Assembly: GCA_013398275.1 (NCBI GenBank)
Contig: VZSE01013368.1
Coordinates: 1,797,082-1,861,081 of the forward strand
From: Promerops cafer
Lineage: Eukaryota; Chordata; Aves; Passeriformes; Nectariniidae
Direction: 5' to 3'
DNA: 64,000 bases
A program made the translations under genes and the position numbers. Of this stretch, positions 25,064-39,644 are shown in pieces. Position 1 is the stretch's first letter, and the number at the start of each line of letters is the position of its first letter. The notes beneath the pieces were generated by a model that was not told the origin of the DNA, made no database searches, and was given only the letters and a program-made list of their open reading frames with translations.

Positions 25064-28000
25064 TCTTCATTTATTTCATGTTAAAAATAATGGTTAGACT
25101 GGGAGATATTTATCAAATTCTAAGTTATAAAGAAAAAAAAAAAAAAAAAGCTGAAACCTCTCATTATTCCTGTTAGTCTATAGCTAGGCATAATATAGAA
25201 GAACATTTTCTTCCATGTGTCTGAATAAGTGAAACTTTAAAGTGTAATTCTACAAAATGTAAATAATTATTATTGTTAATATAGGCTGGTAAAAAATTTA
25301 TCTTTCATGAAACAGATGGATATTAGAAAGAAGTGTATCTACCCCATATAATCCTTTAAGATATCTAGTACTATGTGTTTTTTTTTTTTAATCCAAAACA
25401 AGGGTCTCCTTGCTTGTCTCTGACTGATAGTCCACTGAAAGGTGGGAACTCTGAAATACAAATGTGCAACTTTTCTGAAAATGCCTATTTTCCTTTCTTA
25501 GTTTCATTCAGTTCAGACTGTGCATATTCAGATAAATTGAAAGCAATCTGTGCCTTATGTAGATGGGTGAGCAGGGAGTTGGTTTGTCTGGAGCTTCACC
25601 TGACTCCCAAAGCAGGCTGGAGCTCCCCGTTGTCCCAGCAGTGCTGGTGCTGCAGTCTGTGAGCTGTGGCCCTGCCTCTGAGGCACCAGCATCACCATCA
25701 GCTGCTCTCTGTGGCCCTGTGGGCAGATTTTAGACAGATTAAACAACTTTGGAAGGCCAGTGGAAAGCTTTGAGTGCTCCTCTGCACACCTGGCAGTGCC
25801 ATGGCCAGCGTGGAAACAGGACTGTGGTGACTGCACAGACTTTGGAGCCCCTCTAGGAGTGCCCACCTCGGCAGCTGGGGTTTGTCAGGGAATTCCTGCT
25901 CTTGGTGTTTGGATATTTCTTCTTTTGGCATCGCCTTCTTAGGTTTAGTTCTCTTACTGGGCTTGAAGAGCTTTCTAGTCTGAAGGGCCCAGCTCTAACC
26001 ATCACCTTTCCAGCTATTTCATTGAATGGGAGCTTGGCTTTGCAGTCACTGAAGCTTGATTTAGGACTCATGTATTTTATTGTCTTTATTTACCTGTTGT
26101 TTTGGATTGTAATGACTGAAATTGAGGCACCTAATTCCAAAAGAGGTTATTAAGTAAATAAATTAATCAGACTGCATTTCATGGTAATATAATTAAGATG
26201 ATATTTCCCTAGTAAAGTATTACTACTTTATAAATAGTTCAAGATATCTGACTGTTTACATATATATTCATGAATATATTAACATTCAGAAAAAGTATTG
26301 CAACAGAATCCTAAAGTAGTCTATTTTTAATATTTTTTTTTTAAAGTTGTGTAGCATAACAATAACACACTATTTTACATACTTTTATTTGTCTTCCACA
26401 ACACATGGATGCACTGTAAACAGTTCCAGAAAAGTGAAAGTATGTTCTTTAAAAAAGCCTCTTTTGATATTATATCTGCTGGGGTTTGTATTTCACAGCT
26501 CACTGAACATCCTGGGCTTCACTATCTTATGTAAAGAGAATAGCAGATTATAAGCTTACTTATTACCATTTCAGTTGTTATGATCTCACAAACAAGCTTC
26601 CATCCTACCCTCCACAAGTTGTGGTAGCTAAACAAAATTACGCTTGTAATTCATCCCATTGTATGTAAAATCGTTTAGAAGAAATAACTGTATTAGCCTT
26701 CTCTCTGCCATAGAACAGAAGTAGAACATAAGGCTGGGTAGAATGTAAATGACATCTTAATCATGAAAAAAACAGCAAGAAAAACTGAAATTCACCACTG
26801 GTTCCTCACCCCTATAATAAGAGCAATTCATTGTAAAATAAAATAGAATGCTAACATGTTGAGAACAATTAAGCAATAATAGCAGTTGGTTATGGTAGAC
26901 ATTATACAAGAAGCCTTTTCAGATATGACTGGGTGAGTGTGTACTGGCACAGAGCAGTAGTGGTATCCCTGATCTGTCTTGGTTAAAATGCATAATTGTT
27001 CTCTTCCTCAGAAGAGATGGCACTTCAGTTTCAGCTGAGAAGAATTGGGATGGCTTCTTCAAAGTCACCAGCTGAATTTAGTGTAAACAGTGCAGCTAAA
27101 CATGTTCACCCACTGAAAATTTTTCTCTAGTATCTCTTTTCCATAAACAAGGAGACCACAGCACTGTTTGGAGAAATGTAAACCACAGCTGGAAACAGGG
27201 TGCAGTTTTTATTGTCTTTGCTCATAACAGACTGAGTGAGTGTCATCTTATTCTTCCCAGTGTTGGTAAGGAGACATGTTGGATAGCTGGCATTGGTAAT
27301 GTTTACAAATCTTTCTTTGGTAATTCATCCTCAGATTTGTTATTTGACATAAGCTGAGCAGCTTAAGGAGCCAGAGACAGATCGGTTTTCACGGGGAACA
27401 TCTCAGTTCTGAAATTGAAGAATGTGGCTGAATATGAGGACCTTTAGGCCAGCACTGCCTCATATGTTTGTTCAGCTTTTACTGCTAAATGAGCTCAAAC
27501 ACTAATCCTGGCTTTACAAAAACCTGTATTAAAATGTATTTGTTGTGGAAGATCTGCATGAAAATGCTGAGCAGAGCCTCTTTCAGTGTTCTTTATGTGG
27601 AAGATTCCCAGAAATTTTAAAGGAACTCTACTAAGTTGTTATCTTAATGGTAATTCTTTGACTCTTTCCCTAGGCAGCAGAGGGTAACCTGATTACAAAG
27701 GCCCAGCTGTCCAGAAATATGAGTCCTGCTGAAGAGATGATATACAATTAGGGCTTGTCTCCTGGGTGGGAGAATAAATGGAGGATATTATAGCTAACCC
27801 TTGTCTTATTTGAATAATGAGAAAAGATTAAAAGGAAAAAAAAAAAAAAAACAAAACCAAATAATAACATAAAACTCAAAACAAAACAATCATAAAATTT
27901 GTGAATTCAGTGTTTCACCATAGATAATAGATAGTGAAGAATTGTGGGATTTTACAGACAAGTAGATATTTAAAATCATCCCAAAACTCTTTCTATTAAA

Positions 28001-31000
28001 AATTATTAATTACCTATCTGACTGTGCAAGTACATAGATGCCTAAGCCCATGGAATTTTGTGGAAATTAATAGCTGGGAGTTTTAAAAATCTTATTGATC
28101 TGGTAGTTATCTAATACCTTGAAAGTCTGATATCATAATATTCAAAGATGAAAAGTGTATTAAATAATCACAGATAGCCTAAATTTTAATTTGTTTTCAA
28201 ATACATTTCTTTTTTTCATTTTAGCTGCTTTTTTTTAATATTATGTATGCTTTTTTTTTAATAATAGTAAAATAGTATAATAGTTAAAATATCTTATAGT
28301 GTAACATATTTACAGAGAAATTTGGAGTTCAGATTTCTCTTTCTCCTTTAAAGACTTCATTCCAGCAGTAGAAAAAATATTTTAAACTTGACCTAAAAAC
28401 TCAAAAAGTAAAAAAGTCTGGGACAACACCGAGCAATTAACCCTGGGACATTTCCATGCTGATGAGCATTCTACATAGGACAGGTACTTCTCTTCTAATC
28501 CACACATCTTTTGTGCTGCATCCTTCACATATTTTCAGTCCTTTGAGAGCAGCTGATGTGGAGTGAACATTCAATCCATTTTGCTATTACCTTTATGAAA
28601 GCTACAGTGCACCTTGAGAAGAGCATGTCTGACCCAATTTGATCTTTCATTTCTAACACCATTGCTTGCTGACTTTCTAAAGGATACTCAAGAAAGGCTT
28701 ATTAGCAGATGTTATCACTGCAATCACCTTTTCTGAAATAAGGAATGACAGGACCATCTGTTCATTTGTTGCTTGATAACCTAAGCTTCCATGTTGTCCT
28801 GGAAATCCTGCTGATAGATCTGTCTCCATGTGGTCACATAGCATTGATCTGTTTGGAGTGGATTTTTGTGGAGCAGAACTGAAAAAAATGGAAAACAGAA
28901 ATGCTATTTTAAAGAGCAAATAGCAAAGGCTCCTGTAGGACATGGGCAGAATTTTAGTGGAACCTAAGTGAAATAGTGCCACAAATCCCATTGGCCTGAA
29001 ATGAGGGACAAAGAAGCAGTGAACCTGTACTTGATGCTTATGGAAATTATATCTCATATTGGTTTTTATAGCTGGAGGATGTGTGCACTGCTGATTAGTG
29101 AAGAACTTAAGTGCTACTGATAAGTGTAGAGAAAAACAAGCAGTGAGGTTAGAAATTCTCTGAAAATACAAAACAAATGACGAAAACTCTTTAGGGAAGT
29201 AATTGACCTTTTAAAATTATATGCTTTAGAGTAGAAAGATTTAAGAGTACTAATTTGCAATGAGCCAGGTGTGACAGCTTAAGTGATAACGTTTTACTGA
29301 TATGGTGTGTGAAATCTAAGCAGTCTATAATGTTTAATAATGAATATATAATTGAGATCTTAATAATCCACAACATCTAGGAAAAAAAAAAAGTGATGTT
29401 TGAATGTACTGCAGTGGCCTTTGTAGTTATCTAAATCTTCAGTGACTCATAATCATTGATTATAGTTGTATGCAGTTTTGATCAAAAGTCATTTAAAATA
29501 GTTATATACAGTTTTGATTTTAAAAATGGATGTATCAAATTACATCCACTTGATATGACTGACATGTTTATGTTAATTTTTTCAGTAGAGTACAAAGTGA
29601 TATAAAAGTATCTCATGAACGGAGTTGCTTTGCTGGATGTTTATAGCCTAGGGAGAATTTATATTGCCAATGAGGGAGTTGTGTGGACTTTTCTCTTTTT
29701 ACTGAATCAAGGAACTCTGGGTTAATGCATCAAGGGCAACAAATGCTACCTAGACTAACAGAGCATCAGTTATGTCTTCAAGGAAGTGGAAGGGGAAGTA
29801 AGGAAGAACTGAAATTTAGAGGTAAATTCCAGATAGAATGTGTATTGGAGTAAAGAGTATAGCAGTTCAGTTGGAATCAGAGAAAAAATATCCTGTGGGA
29901 TATAATATTGATACAAGTAGATAAATTGCAGGTTTTCTTTCATCTGATCACTTATGCATTTTTAAACATGGTGTTGGGGAACATATTAATGCATGTACAA
30001 GCCCTCAACACATTTTCCAGGCTATTCAAAAGTACCAAAATTCCATCGAAGTGGGTCTACACCAGCTGAGTTAGCAATGCATGAATCCCTGTGGGAGAGC
30101 AGTGCCCCAGGGTTTGCATTTTAAGTAAGAAAATTGTCTGGCAGAGTGGGGAGAGTGCCTGAACCCTAATAGTCCATGCAAGATATTTCACAAAAGCAAC
30201 TACACACTACTGCTCTTTGGGCATTACAGCTCATTTTGGATTCCTTTGTTAAATGATGACTTAGTATAAGAGAGTTTTTCAGAACTCAGACTGTAACAGG
30301 GGAAAAAAAAAAGTCTCTCTTAAGGTTTTTTTTTAATTCCACTGTGTGCTCCAGAGAGATACTTTAAATGATTGTGAGTACAAGTAGCTGAAGTTATGTA
30401 GACATGGAGCTGTTGGAGATCTAGCCATGTCCATAGTGAAAACACAGATGTATCTAAAAGGTAAGAAACCTTTGTTACAATTAATTATTTTACTGGTTAA
30501 TTTTTGTAACTCTTGGTCAAAGGAACACCTGCTTGGCCGGCTTATGACTAATTAGTAGGATTAACTTTTGTTTAAAAAATGTTGCCTGAAAATACACAAC
30601 AGTATGCAAAGAGACTTGCAATGAAATTCCTAGAAAAAAATTCACTCAGTTCTTCATCTAGGATTCCTCTTCATATTCCTGGCAGGGCAGAGGGAGAGGA
30701 AGGAAATGTCTTTGTCCAGTAGGAGTTTCTGTTTCCTGTTTTCTGTTTCCTGGGCTTTAAAATTGCACTGTAAATCCTGCATTTGTTTTTTTGTTTGCTC
30801 GAAGCTTTTTAAATGATCAGCCAATAAATAACAATGGCAGTATTCACGTTCACTTACTGCAGGATATGCAGAGCTAATGAGTCTCCTCCTTTTACAGGGT
30901 CCTGAGGGAAAGCAAAAGAGTTGTCATGAAATAAACAATTGTGAATCAGGTTGTGTAAATAGGCTACCTGCTCTCTTTCTCCAAACATTGAATCTCTAAA

Positions 31001-34000
31001 TATAAATACACTAAATTGTTTTCATTACAGCTATTATTACTGTATAACTATCCAGTCTGTTGGGTTTTATACGTACATTTTTAGTTAAAGCATTTGAGGA
31101 TGTTCTCTGCCCTCTTTAAAAATCAAGATTGGCAAAGTTAGTCTCTATTTGCAATTCTTCAGACCAGGGTACACTTCGTGGGGTTTTTAGTTTGGTTGGG
31201 TTTGTTTTTTTCCCTAAACATATTTTTGAAGGAAGTTTTTCTAAAAATGGGCATGTTTCCCTTGTTAGACATTTAGTGTGTATTTCATGTGTGTCATAAC
31301 TAGTGTTTTGCAGCTATAAAAGTGATGAATGCAAGGAACAACTTTTGTGGAAGTACCTTATTGTGTACAAACTGTCATAGCTTGTTTTTAATCTTTATAC
31401 ATTTCCAGTTTTCATTTGCTAAGATTGGGGAAATAAACTTTAAGAGAAGCGCTGCCATTCTGTGAGGAATACAATATCCACTCTGCATTACTCCCAAGAA
31501 AACAAGATTTCTTGTTTGTTACACTCTTAGATTATGTCCTACTTAGAATCTACTTTTCTGAGTGTGTCTTGTGCTCTTACTGCCATGATAAGAGTTGGGG
31601 GCATTGGGGTTTTATTTCAGTCTGTGCTCGTTTGCCTTGCCTGTGTATCCTTGTGCTTAATGTACCTATTTCATCTTAAATTCTTGTGGCAATGTCAGCT
31701 AATAGCATTAGCTAAAAGCATGAGCAAATGGATTTATTTGATGTCCTCCTTTAGAATGGAGGAACAATATCTCCAAGAAACAACAGTTCTCATGTACAAC
31801 ATCTACTTCTCTGTAAACTTCTGACACTTGACTCATAGTTGGAGCTAGGTTTACTGCAGTGGAATGGATGGGGAAATCAAAAGCAGTATTTGTAGGAAAG
31901 GATAATCTTTCATGGTTTCTATTTCAGGAAAAAAAACAAACCTTTTAAATATGTAGGAATATCCCTTTTGAATATTTGTAATTAAAATGCTTCTCTATTC
32001 TGGTTGAAGCAACTTTGTATTAAATTAAAATAATCTGTAATATTACAAATAATGAATTTTGAAACAGAAATTAAGTTTTCTGAATCACTCAAATGATTTT
32101 AAATTTTTTTTTTTAGTTTTCTTATTTCTTCTCTGAAATTCAAGATGAAGTGTTTGGTATGTTAGAAATGTTAAGAGACAGAAAACCCTTTTTTTAAAAT
32201 CTTTATTCAGCAACATTATTAATAAACATCATCATTTCCAATGCTGAACGTAAGATATAATGTGGCTGAAAATACTGTAGTGAGCAACATCAAAGAAAGT
32301 TTGGTTACATAGCAATTACTTTCAGTTACAATGACCTCTGCATATCTACTTTTCAGTTAATATGCTGTTATCCAAAGAATCAGCATCTAAATGGTTTCTC
32401 TAAACTGACCTGGAATTTCCAGTAAGATGCAAAGAACATTAGGATAACTCCCTTGATTGATCCTCATGTTAAGGATGAAGGATTCCTACAGTCAGTAACA
32501 CAAAACTGTATCAGCCATATATATACAGCCTACAGAGCCTTGCCAAATGCCACCTGGCCTTTAATGCAGAACGGGGAACGCAGGAATGTGGACAAAACCT
32601 GTTTAGAGGAAGATGTCCAAGTGTCACCGAAACAGTGGCTTGGGATTTAGGTGTACCTACCTGTGCCCTGTCCCATAGGTGGCTGCAGATGGCAGGCCAG
32701 GGTTGGGTCTCTACATAAATTTCTTTTTCAAGGTTTATATCAAAATGGTGGAGCTGATAGATTGGAAGGAAGCGTGTGACACATTTATGTTCTGCTCTGC
32801 TGCTTAATTGTCTGTGAATGTCAGAAAAGTGCAGTCTTCTCTACGGAATTAAGTTCTTATGGTCTTCTCCTGCCAGAGCAATGTTTGTGTGTGTCCATGG
32901 GTGCTGAGCATTCCTGCTGGAGCAGGGGGTACAGACAGGCCATGGCAGGCAGCCCCATCCCCATGGCCCCTTAGCCAGGGTAACAGACCAGGGATGTGTT
33001 CCTCACCCACTGGAGCTGCATGGCAGGAGCTGTCCTTGTACAGCCTTAGCAGAAATTCAAACCTTTTGCTTTGGCTGTGACACATGTGAATGTGGTTTCA
33101 TGGAGTCCAAGTGTATGTTCAAAATATATTGTTCCATCATTTCTGCGAGTGCCCAGACAGCTTTTTGGTTTGTGCCCCTGGGCTTCTCTACTATTGGATA
33201 GATGCCATAAACCTTCCATGGGCAAAAAGGGATATAATTCATATCAACAAGAAGGGGATGATGTTGAACAGTAATAAACTCAGCAATACCATATTCGGTT
33301 TGTTTTCTGACAAAGTAACCTGCCACGCTTTATATTACAGGACAATGCTTCTCTGTTTTGACAGACTGGTGGGCGAATGCCTTTCACTCAAAACCTGGCA
33401 TATTTTTCTTTCTGCACATGGACTGTACACATGCTACACATTTTTTTACTGTCATTGTTCTGCTCACTGTTGCTTATTTTTTGTACAGGTTGTTTCCCAT
33501 ATTGTTGTTTGTCAACCCAGTTCTGGGTTTGATTTTCTTGATTTATCTGGTTTCATTTTGTTTCTTTCTGTACTTGGAGAAGAACTCCTCTAATAGAATG
33601 CGGTACATACCTAGCAGGGCTAGAGCTTTTAATTGCCACTTTATTTGTAAAATAGCTCTCTTGCCTCCAGTTATGTGAGGGCTGATATTGTAAAAATAGT
33701 GTGTGCTGTTGTTGCTGGGAGTATTTTATTTACCAAGGTGTTTTGAGGCAAATCTGCCCTGACTCCTACAGGAATCCTATTAGGTGACTCAGGTGTGTAC
33801 CCACAGCTTTGAGCATCTGAGCTCTTGGATTCCTTAACAGTCTGAAAAATAAGGCAATGATCATCTGACTGAATTTAGGAAAAAAAAATTACCTTTGAAT
33901 AGTTTCTATGGCTCACTGAAAGCAAACAAAAACCTGATTTCTGCAATATCTGTAACCACAGACTAAAGCACAGGACAGCTTTGTCTTCAGGTTTTGAAAT

Positions 34001-37000
34001 GAGCAATGTCCTTAATTCATTATCTCATAAGGGAATTTGTTCAGTATGAAATCATACTGAATACTTTTGGCTGTTATATTCCCATCATTTTCAAAAGTGC
34101 AAATTAACTCACAAATAGTTTTTAAGTCTGTAAATTGTGCTGTTAATTGACTGCATATAAAATAAGCAGTTAATGCCATTTTTTCAACAAACGGAATGAC
34201 TCTATCTACTTTCCCTTCTTTTATTACAAATTGCAGGCACCATAAATTCAGTGTTGGGCTGTGGCACAGTGCCTATCAAGTACAGCATTAGAGCACACAG
34301 CAAAGGTGAAGGAGACTCTGGAATCATGTTCTTGCTTTTCACATTTAATTTTTCAGTCGGTGCTTTAAAAGGCATCCCAGGCAGTAGGTATTCTCAGGGG
34401 CTTGTTGGGTTCCTCTGCTGGTTTAATAGTGATCGTGACACTTGCAGGAGTGTGGCTCTGAGAGAATTAGTGAACTCATCAGAGGGAAGGAAGGGATGAT
34501 CAATTATTCACCACACGCCACCAACTACAAGAAACATGACTGCTGCCTGTCTCTCTCCTTTTCTTTCTCGTGCACACACACAGGCACAGCTTATGCTGTT
34601 TGTGCCATTACATTATTTTCATTCAAACAATCTCTAGAGAAACTTGTTTCTTGAGTATGCTGGAACATTCATCATTAGGGTGTTGCATCAAGTGTTCTTG
34701 ACATTCACTGCTCTGTGCCTCCTGCATCTTCCTCTTTAATTATTTTAATACTTGGAATAAATAAAACAACAGAAAGATCTGGCTGATTTACCTAGAAAGA
34801 AGAGAATGCATAGAGACATTTCATAATTAGATCAGTAATGGATTGTTTTTGGACTATGTTTTTTCCTTTCTTCCTAAACTTTTGTGCTTGAACCTGGTTT
34901 TCAAGGGGAGGAGTCTAACAGCTTTCAGGTTTTTGCATGTAAGAAAGACTTTTGTTCTTCATCTCTAAATATTCATAATGCACACAAAAGAAGATTACTG
35001 AGTTCTTTATTCACTTTGAAATGTTAGTAAGAATATTTTTTCAAAACTCAGAAGCTGTATTAAAAAACTCATTAATCCTTGATCATGGCTTTATATGCTA
35101 GAGGGATATTAGTGTTAAAATAGCACATATGCTCTTTTAAATATTCAAGATCACAGTGTCTTCAAAATTATTTTGATTTTTGTTAAGTTTGATTATCATA
35201 AAATTGCACTAGGATATTTTAAAAGTACATTGATCTGAAAAATCAATAAATCACTGATTGTTGCAAAAAGCGTGTAGATTCTGCCAGAGTTTCATGAGAA
35301 GCTAGAAAAATAAGAGACATAAACTCTTGCTGGTATTTAGAACTGAGGAAAACCTGAAGGCAGAGTCACAGGATGGAATTTATGCTTCTTTTCTTGGCCA
35401 TATACAGGTTTATTTAAGTCTTTATCATAGAGTGAGTTCTGTATGAGCCCCTGGGTCAACAGGGTGGAATATTTCAGATGAGAACATGATGGAGGAGAGC
35501 TCTGCAGAATGAGCTGTGCAGAAGATGCCATCATGATGAGCTTAAGAGAAGAGTTTGAAAAGCAAAGCTCCAAAATTTTAGCTAGCTGTGACAATGCATA
35601 TATATTTAGACCTTTCCTACTAATCCTCATTGTGTAACCTTGCTACTAGTTCCAGGTGGTTTGCAAGTATTGAAGAGGTCCTTGGTGTGTAAATGTACTC
35701 CCCTCTGTGAGAGCCTCACATGCAGCTCCAGCCATGCCCACACAGCCATGTGCTGGGCATATTCTCAGCTGGCACTGTGCTCCTCACATCTGCAAGAAAC
35801 ATTTAGGTTTTTTTATATCCAGCTTTAAACTCTTGTTGTCCGTTTTGCTTTTACACAGTTTTTTATTCAGGTGCTCATAGCAGATGTGCAGAAGTGCAGG
35901 CTGGGTGGGGCTGCACCCAGTGCCAGCCCTGCTGTCTGTTGGCCCTGTGGCTGCAGGGAGCAGAGCAAAAAGGATCACTGTGGAATGGTTTCAAGCCCAG
36001 CAGCACAAAGCTACTAAATCTGACAAACTTCAGATTCTCTCAATAGCTAAGACAGAAGACTGCAGTGCAGTGTCTTAGGCAGAGATTATATTCTGTATTT
36101 ATGTTGAATGTGATATCAGATACAACATAAGCACGACCTTCTCTGATAGAAACATCTAAAGCCCTGTTAGGTCTAAAGAGCTGATGCAGGACCAAGTGCC
36201 TAAAAGTGCTGTTTCACAGCCTGGGGTTTGCCCTGCATGAATATTAAGCTGGAAACTCCTGTTCTTTTCTGAAATGCTTGTGAAGCAGACATGCCTGGCT
36301 CTCATTTGCTTGATTTTATCGTATGAGGAAAACACGTTTTGTTTGTGGGTTTTCCTGCTTTGGGTTTTTTGGTTTGTTTTGTTTTCTTTCCCTCACTGTC
36401 ACTGTGTGGAATATCTTAGTTTTACATGCTTTTTGGAAACTAATGTTCCTTTGTAGACAGTTTTTGCATCTTTTTGTTATTTGACTAATGAATCTGAATA
36501 CCAAAAACCTAATTGGTTTTACTTTATCAAGTTATATTAAAGTCTAAAATTGAAAATATTTACTTGCAATAATAAGTTGCGTCTTGCTTGTGCATATACT
36601 TCAGCCACTTTGCTTTGAGGCCCTGTTTATGCACCAAGGTTGTTGTAGTTCCATGTCATCCCTAACTGCTGGACATTACAGCTCTGGCCACTTTTTGCCT
36701 CTGAGTGTCAAACAATCTCAATATTCCAAAATAGAAATAATAAGACTGATCTTAATCCATTAAATGCATCCTATCACCTCTTTTGAGGTAATTACTCAGG
36801 CTTGTTTGCAAAAACAGAATTAAAACATTGAGTTGATATTCTCATCTCAGAAGCCCTGTAATTTACAGTGTGACTGGAAGAGTGCAGTTGTAAGGAAGTT
36901 CAAAAGCAGTGGCTTCTGGGGGTACCAAATGTGCTGTGATTAAAAACTGGCAAAAAGCATCATTTATTTCCATTTTACACAGGAGGTCAGGGAAACATAA

Positions 37001-39644
37001 ATCAAGTGTCTTGACAGGAAATCTGTCTTGAATCTAGAGAACAAAATACCATCCTGCTCACTGTTGGTCCCATGCCTTCAGTTGTAGAGCAGTCTTCTGT
37101 TGTTGACGTCAGGGACAGTTCTTGAATTGAGGTAAAAATCTGCCACACATTTGCTGTAACATTTGTTTAAAGGCTTGTTGGGAATGACTAGAGAGGAGTG
37201 TTTGTCACCACATCTCTCATCAATGTATTGCTATCTCTGGTTAGATGTAAGATTAATTTCTAGCATTTGTTGACAGCTCTGTGGTTTCCCCAGTGGAGTG
37301 AAATGTAGATATAAACATAAAATGTTCATTGTGTGGTAACATTCTTGGGAGCCCTGACAGTTTATTACAGCTTGTGACTATTATTAATAATATTATTCTA
37401 AAAGCAGATACCAGTGTTTGTATTTTTCAGTCTGTTCCATACTTAGTAAGAAATGGCAGGGATAAATGTATTTCTGACCTTGATTTGTCTGGATCACTAA
37501 CTGTTGCTTTAAAATGCCCCAGGTAGTATTTACCAAACAGAGAAATAAATAAAAGCATTGGGATGCTACTGCATAAGAATTGTGGAATTCCCTTGGCAAA
37601 GAGTACTTATGGGATCACAACAGTGAGCCCTGTGCTGTAAGCTATCATAGACATCAGCAGGTGAGAATTTTGTTCTTTGCTTCTCCTCTGCAGCGCTGAA
37701 ATAAGAATTTCTCACATCATGCTAACATTGAAGTGTTAAAACTGATCTAATTAGTTTTATTCTGAAAAATATATGTTTTAGAGCCTGTTCTACAGGTTTA
37801 CACCACCCCTTGGAGATAAATGAGAAAGCACGATATGCCTTAAAAAAAATACCTTCTGATGTAATTTACCTCTTAAAAATACGCAAGTTTTTTCTCTTTT
37901 GCTCTATCCCGTATTCCTTCTCCAGTGATGTCAGGGGAATTTGAGTACTGAGTGATGCTAATTTGTATTAGTATTATTGACTGATTTGCAAATGCTGTAA
38001 GCTGTGTTTTAAAACTAAAGTGTCAGCCAGGAAAATTTTAACCATTTCAGTAATTTTAAGGGGGAAAAAAAAGGTAGCAAAATGTACATCTTGTGTTAAA
38101 AGACAGATGGCAAGACTGTGAAAGAGGTACTAAAGCAACACATCTTCATATAGGAGTGGGGCTCAGGACTGCAGCTCTGCAGGACCAACACCACGTGGAC
38201 TTAGTCATGCTAGAGATATGGTTTAAAATAATTAGGAATGTTAGAATGGAGATGAAACTTTGAATTGAGCACTGAAAAGGAAACCATTATGCAATAAATT
38301 CTTTTGGTGCTACCGTAGCAGGTAGGAAACCCCAACTGAGAATATGTTTGGTTTGTTTCCATATTTAACCCCAATTACCCTTTGCAGGGGAATTCTTTTT
38401 AACATTCAATTCCTCATGTCACTTTTTAGCTTCTGTAGGTCTTATTTTCCCCCACTGCATAAATTGCAGCAGGTGCACAGAATTGAAGACATTACAATTA
38501 AATGTAATCAAATATTTTAGGCACTAATGAACAGCTCCAGGAAAACAAGTCAAAAGGAAAAAAAAAGAAACAAAAAAAAAGGCTTTAAGTGAGTGAATTT
38601 TCAAACACCCAAGGCACCATAGGGCCAATTAAGGGAGGCAGACACCAGGACACATACTGGCATTAATTATCTTTGAGTTCAGGGAAATAAAAAATAAAGG
38701 CAACAATTATCATAATAAATTTCCACACAGTGCTTGTAAGTTGTGCTAATCTACAACACACCTGGGTTTCTGGGATTGAGAGGGAATGTTCAGTCACTTG
38801 GTAAGGACCTCACGCAGAGGCTCGTGGCCTGTGCTGGGCTTTGCCAGAGCCTGGATCCCAGGTCCAGCTCCACATTATCCCAGGGAGGTCAGAAATTCAG
38901 CCCTGCAGCCCCTGTGCTGGCTGGAAATGCACAGAGTCCCTCCTAGGGAGGGTGTCACCTCTCCCTCCCTCCTCTCTCACTCTCATTTTATGACACACCT
39001 AATGAAAATTTTCACAATGGGAATATCAGTCTCAATCTACTCTAAATACCTGTGGAATCTCTAATTCTCCTTCCTCTAAGCTAAGTAGGAGCCAAACTAA
39101 AAGAGTAAATGTTTCATGCATGTAATAAATTTCTTGAAACATGCAGATGCAAGAAAAGCCAGGATACTCACTAAACTAGATGAAAAAATTTTGAAAGGTT
39201 TTAAAAAAATTTATCTTTCTCTGACTGATATTTGAAGCAGCTGCAATGTATTCTCACTGAAAATACAGGAAAACGAGGTAATGTGTTTTGAGCTGTTGGT
39301 TTTGTGTCAGCATTAAGTAAAATTAGTGTCTGTAGTGGCTTTCTTTGAAGCATTGTCTGGCTGTTTGCTTGTACCTGGAGGGTAAATGTCAATCACTCCA
39401 ACTTCCACACAACATAAACTAGAAAACAAATCCCTAAATGAACAAGGTTAGGTTTAAATTTGTTAGTCATGTAAATTTTTTAATATCCTTGATTATTCTA
39501 GGTTAAAAGAAGAAAAAAAAAAGTCATTATGCATTATTTCCTTTCCCTTTGTATCTGCTAATTAAATTTTCATGCTTGTAGTGGAAATCCTTTGTGGCAT
39601 TCTTTATGTTTAGAAGGTGATTTGCACAGCATGGACAGGATAGG
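25064..39644. other. Noncoding DNA with GC-richer patches, no gene seen
   Basis: No named repeat or exon is recognised over this long stretch. Homopolymers are 17 A at 25133-25149 and 16 A at 27836-27851. GC-richer patches lie at about 25560-25960, 32880-33050 and 38790-38975, each in AT-rich surroundings and none with a clear CpG excess. A very AT-rich patch lies at about 28130-28320. A 10-bp inverted repeat with a 2-nt loop (TTCAGTATGA, AA, TCATACTGAA) lies at 34040-34061, and a 13-bp direct repeat (TTTCTGTTTCCTG) at 30726-30738 and 30740-30752. Open frames up to 167 codons at 28.7-29.2 and 33.1-33.7 kb show no recognisable protein family. Confidence 0.5.
30800..30960. promoter_or_regulatory. 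Candidate conserved noncoding element (unproven)
   Basis: This stretch has more complex base order than its flanks. It carries a CCAAT word at 30821-30825, a SOX-type ACAATGG at 30831-30837, an ACGT core in TTCACGTTCACTT, and a TAAT core in GAGCTAATGAG. Together these resemble vertebrate enhancer sequence. I cannot measure conservation from one sequence, so this is a hint from composition and motif words only. Confidence 0.2.

Noticed and set aside
25133..25149. Poly(A) tail of a processed pseudogene or of the adjacent CR1
   Set aside because: No upstream gene-like sequence, and CR1 elements end in short 8-bp-type repeats rather than poly(A).
28677..29171. Minus-strand open frame of 164 codons, among the longest in the window
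   Set aside because: No domain, signal peptide or repeat I recognise, no splice or promoter context, and low-complexity hydrophobic and aromatic stretches. Length is plausible by chance in 64 kb on six frames.
33090..33593. Plus-strand open frame of 167 codons as a gene
   Set aside because: Cysteine/phenylalanine-rich, no known domain, and it overlaps other equally open frames on both strands.
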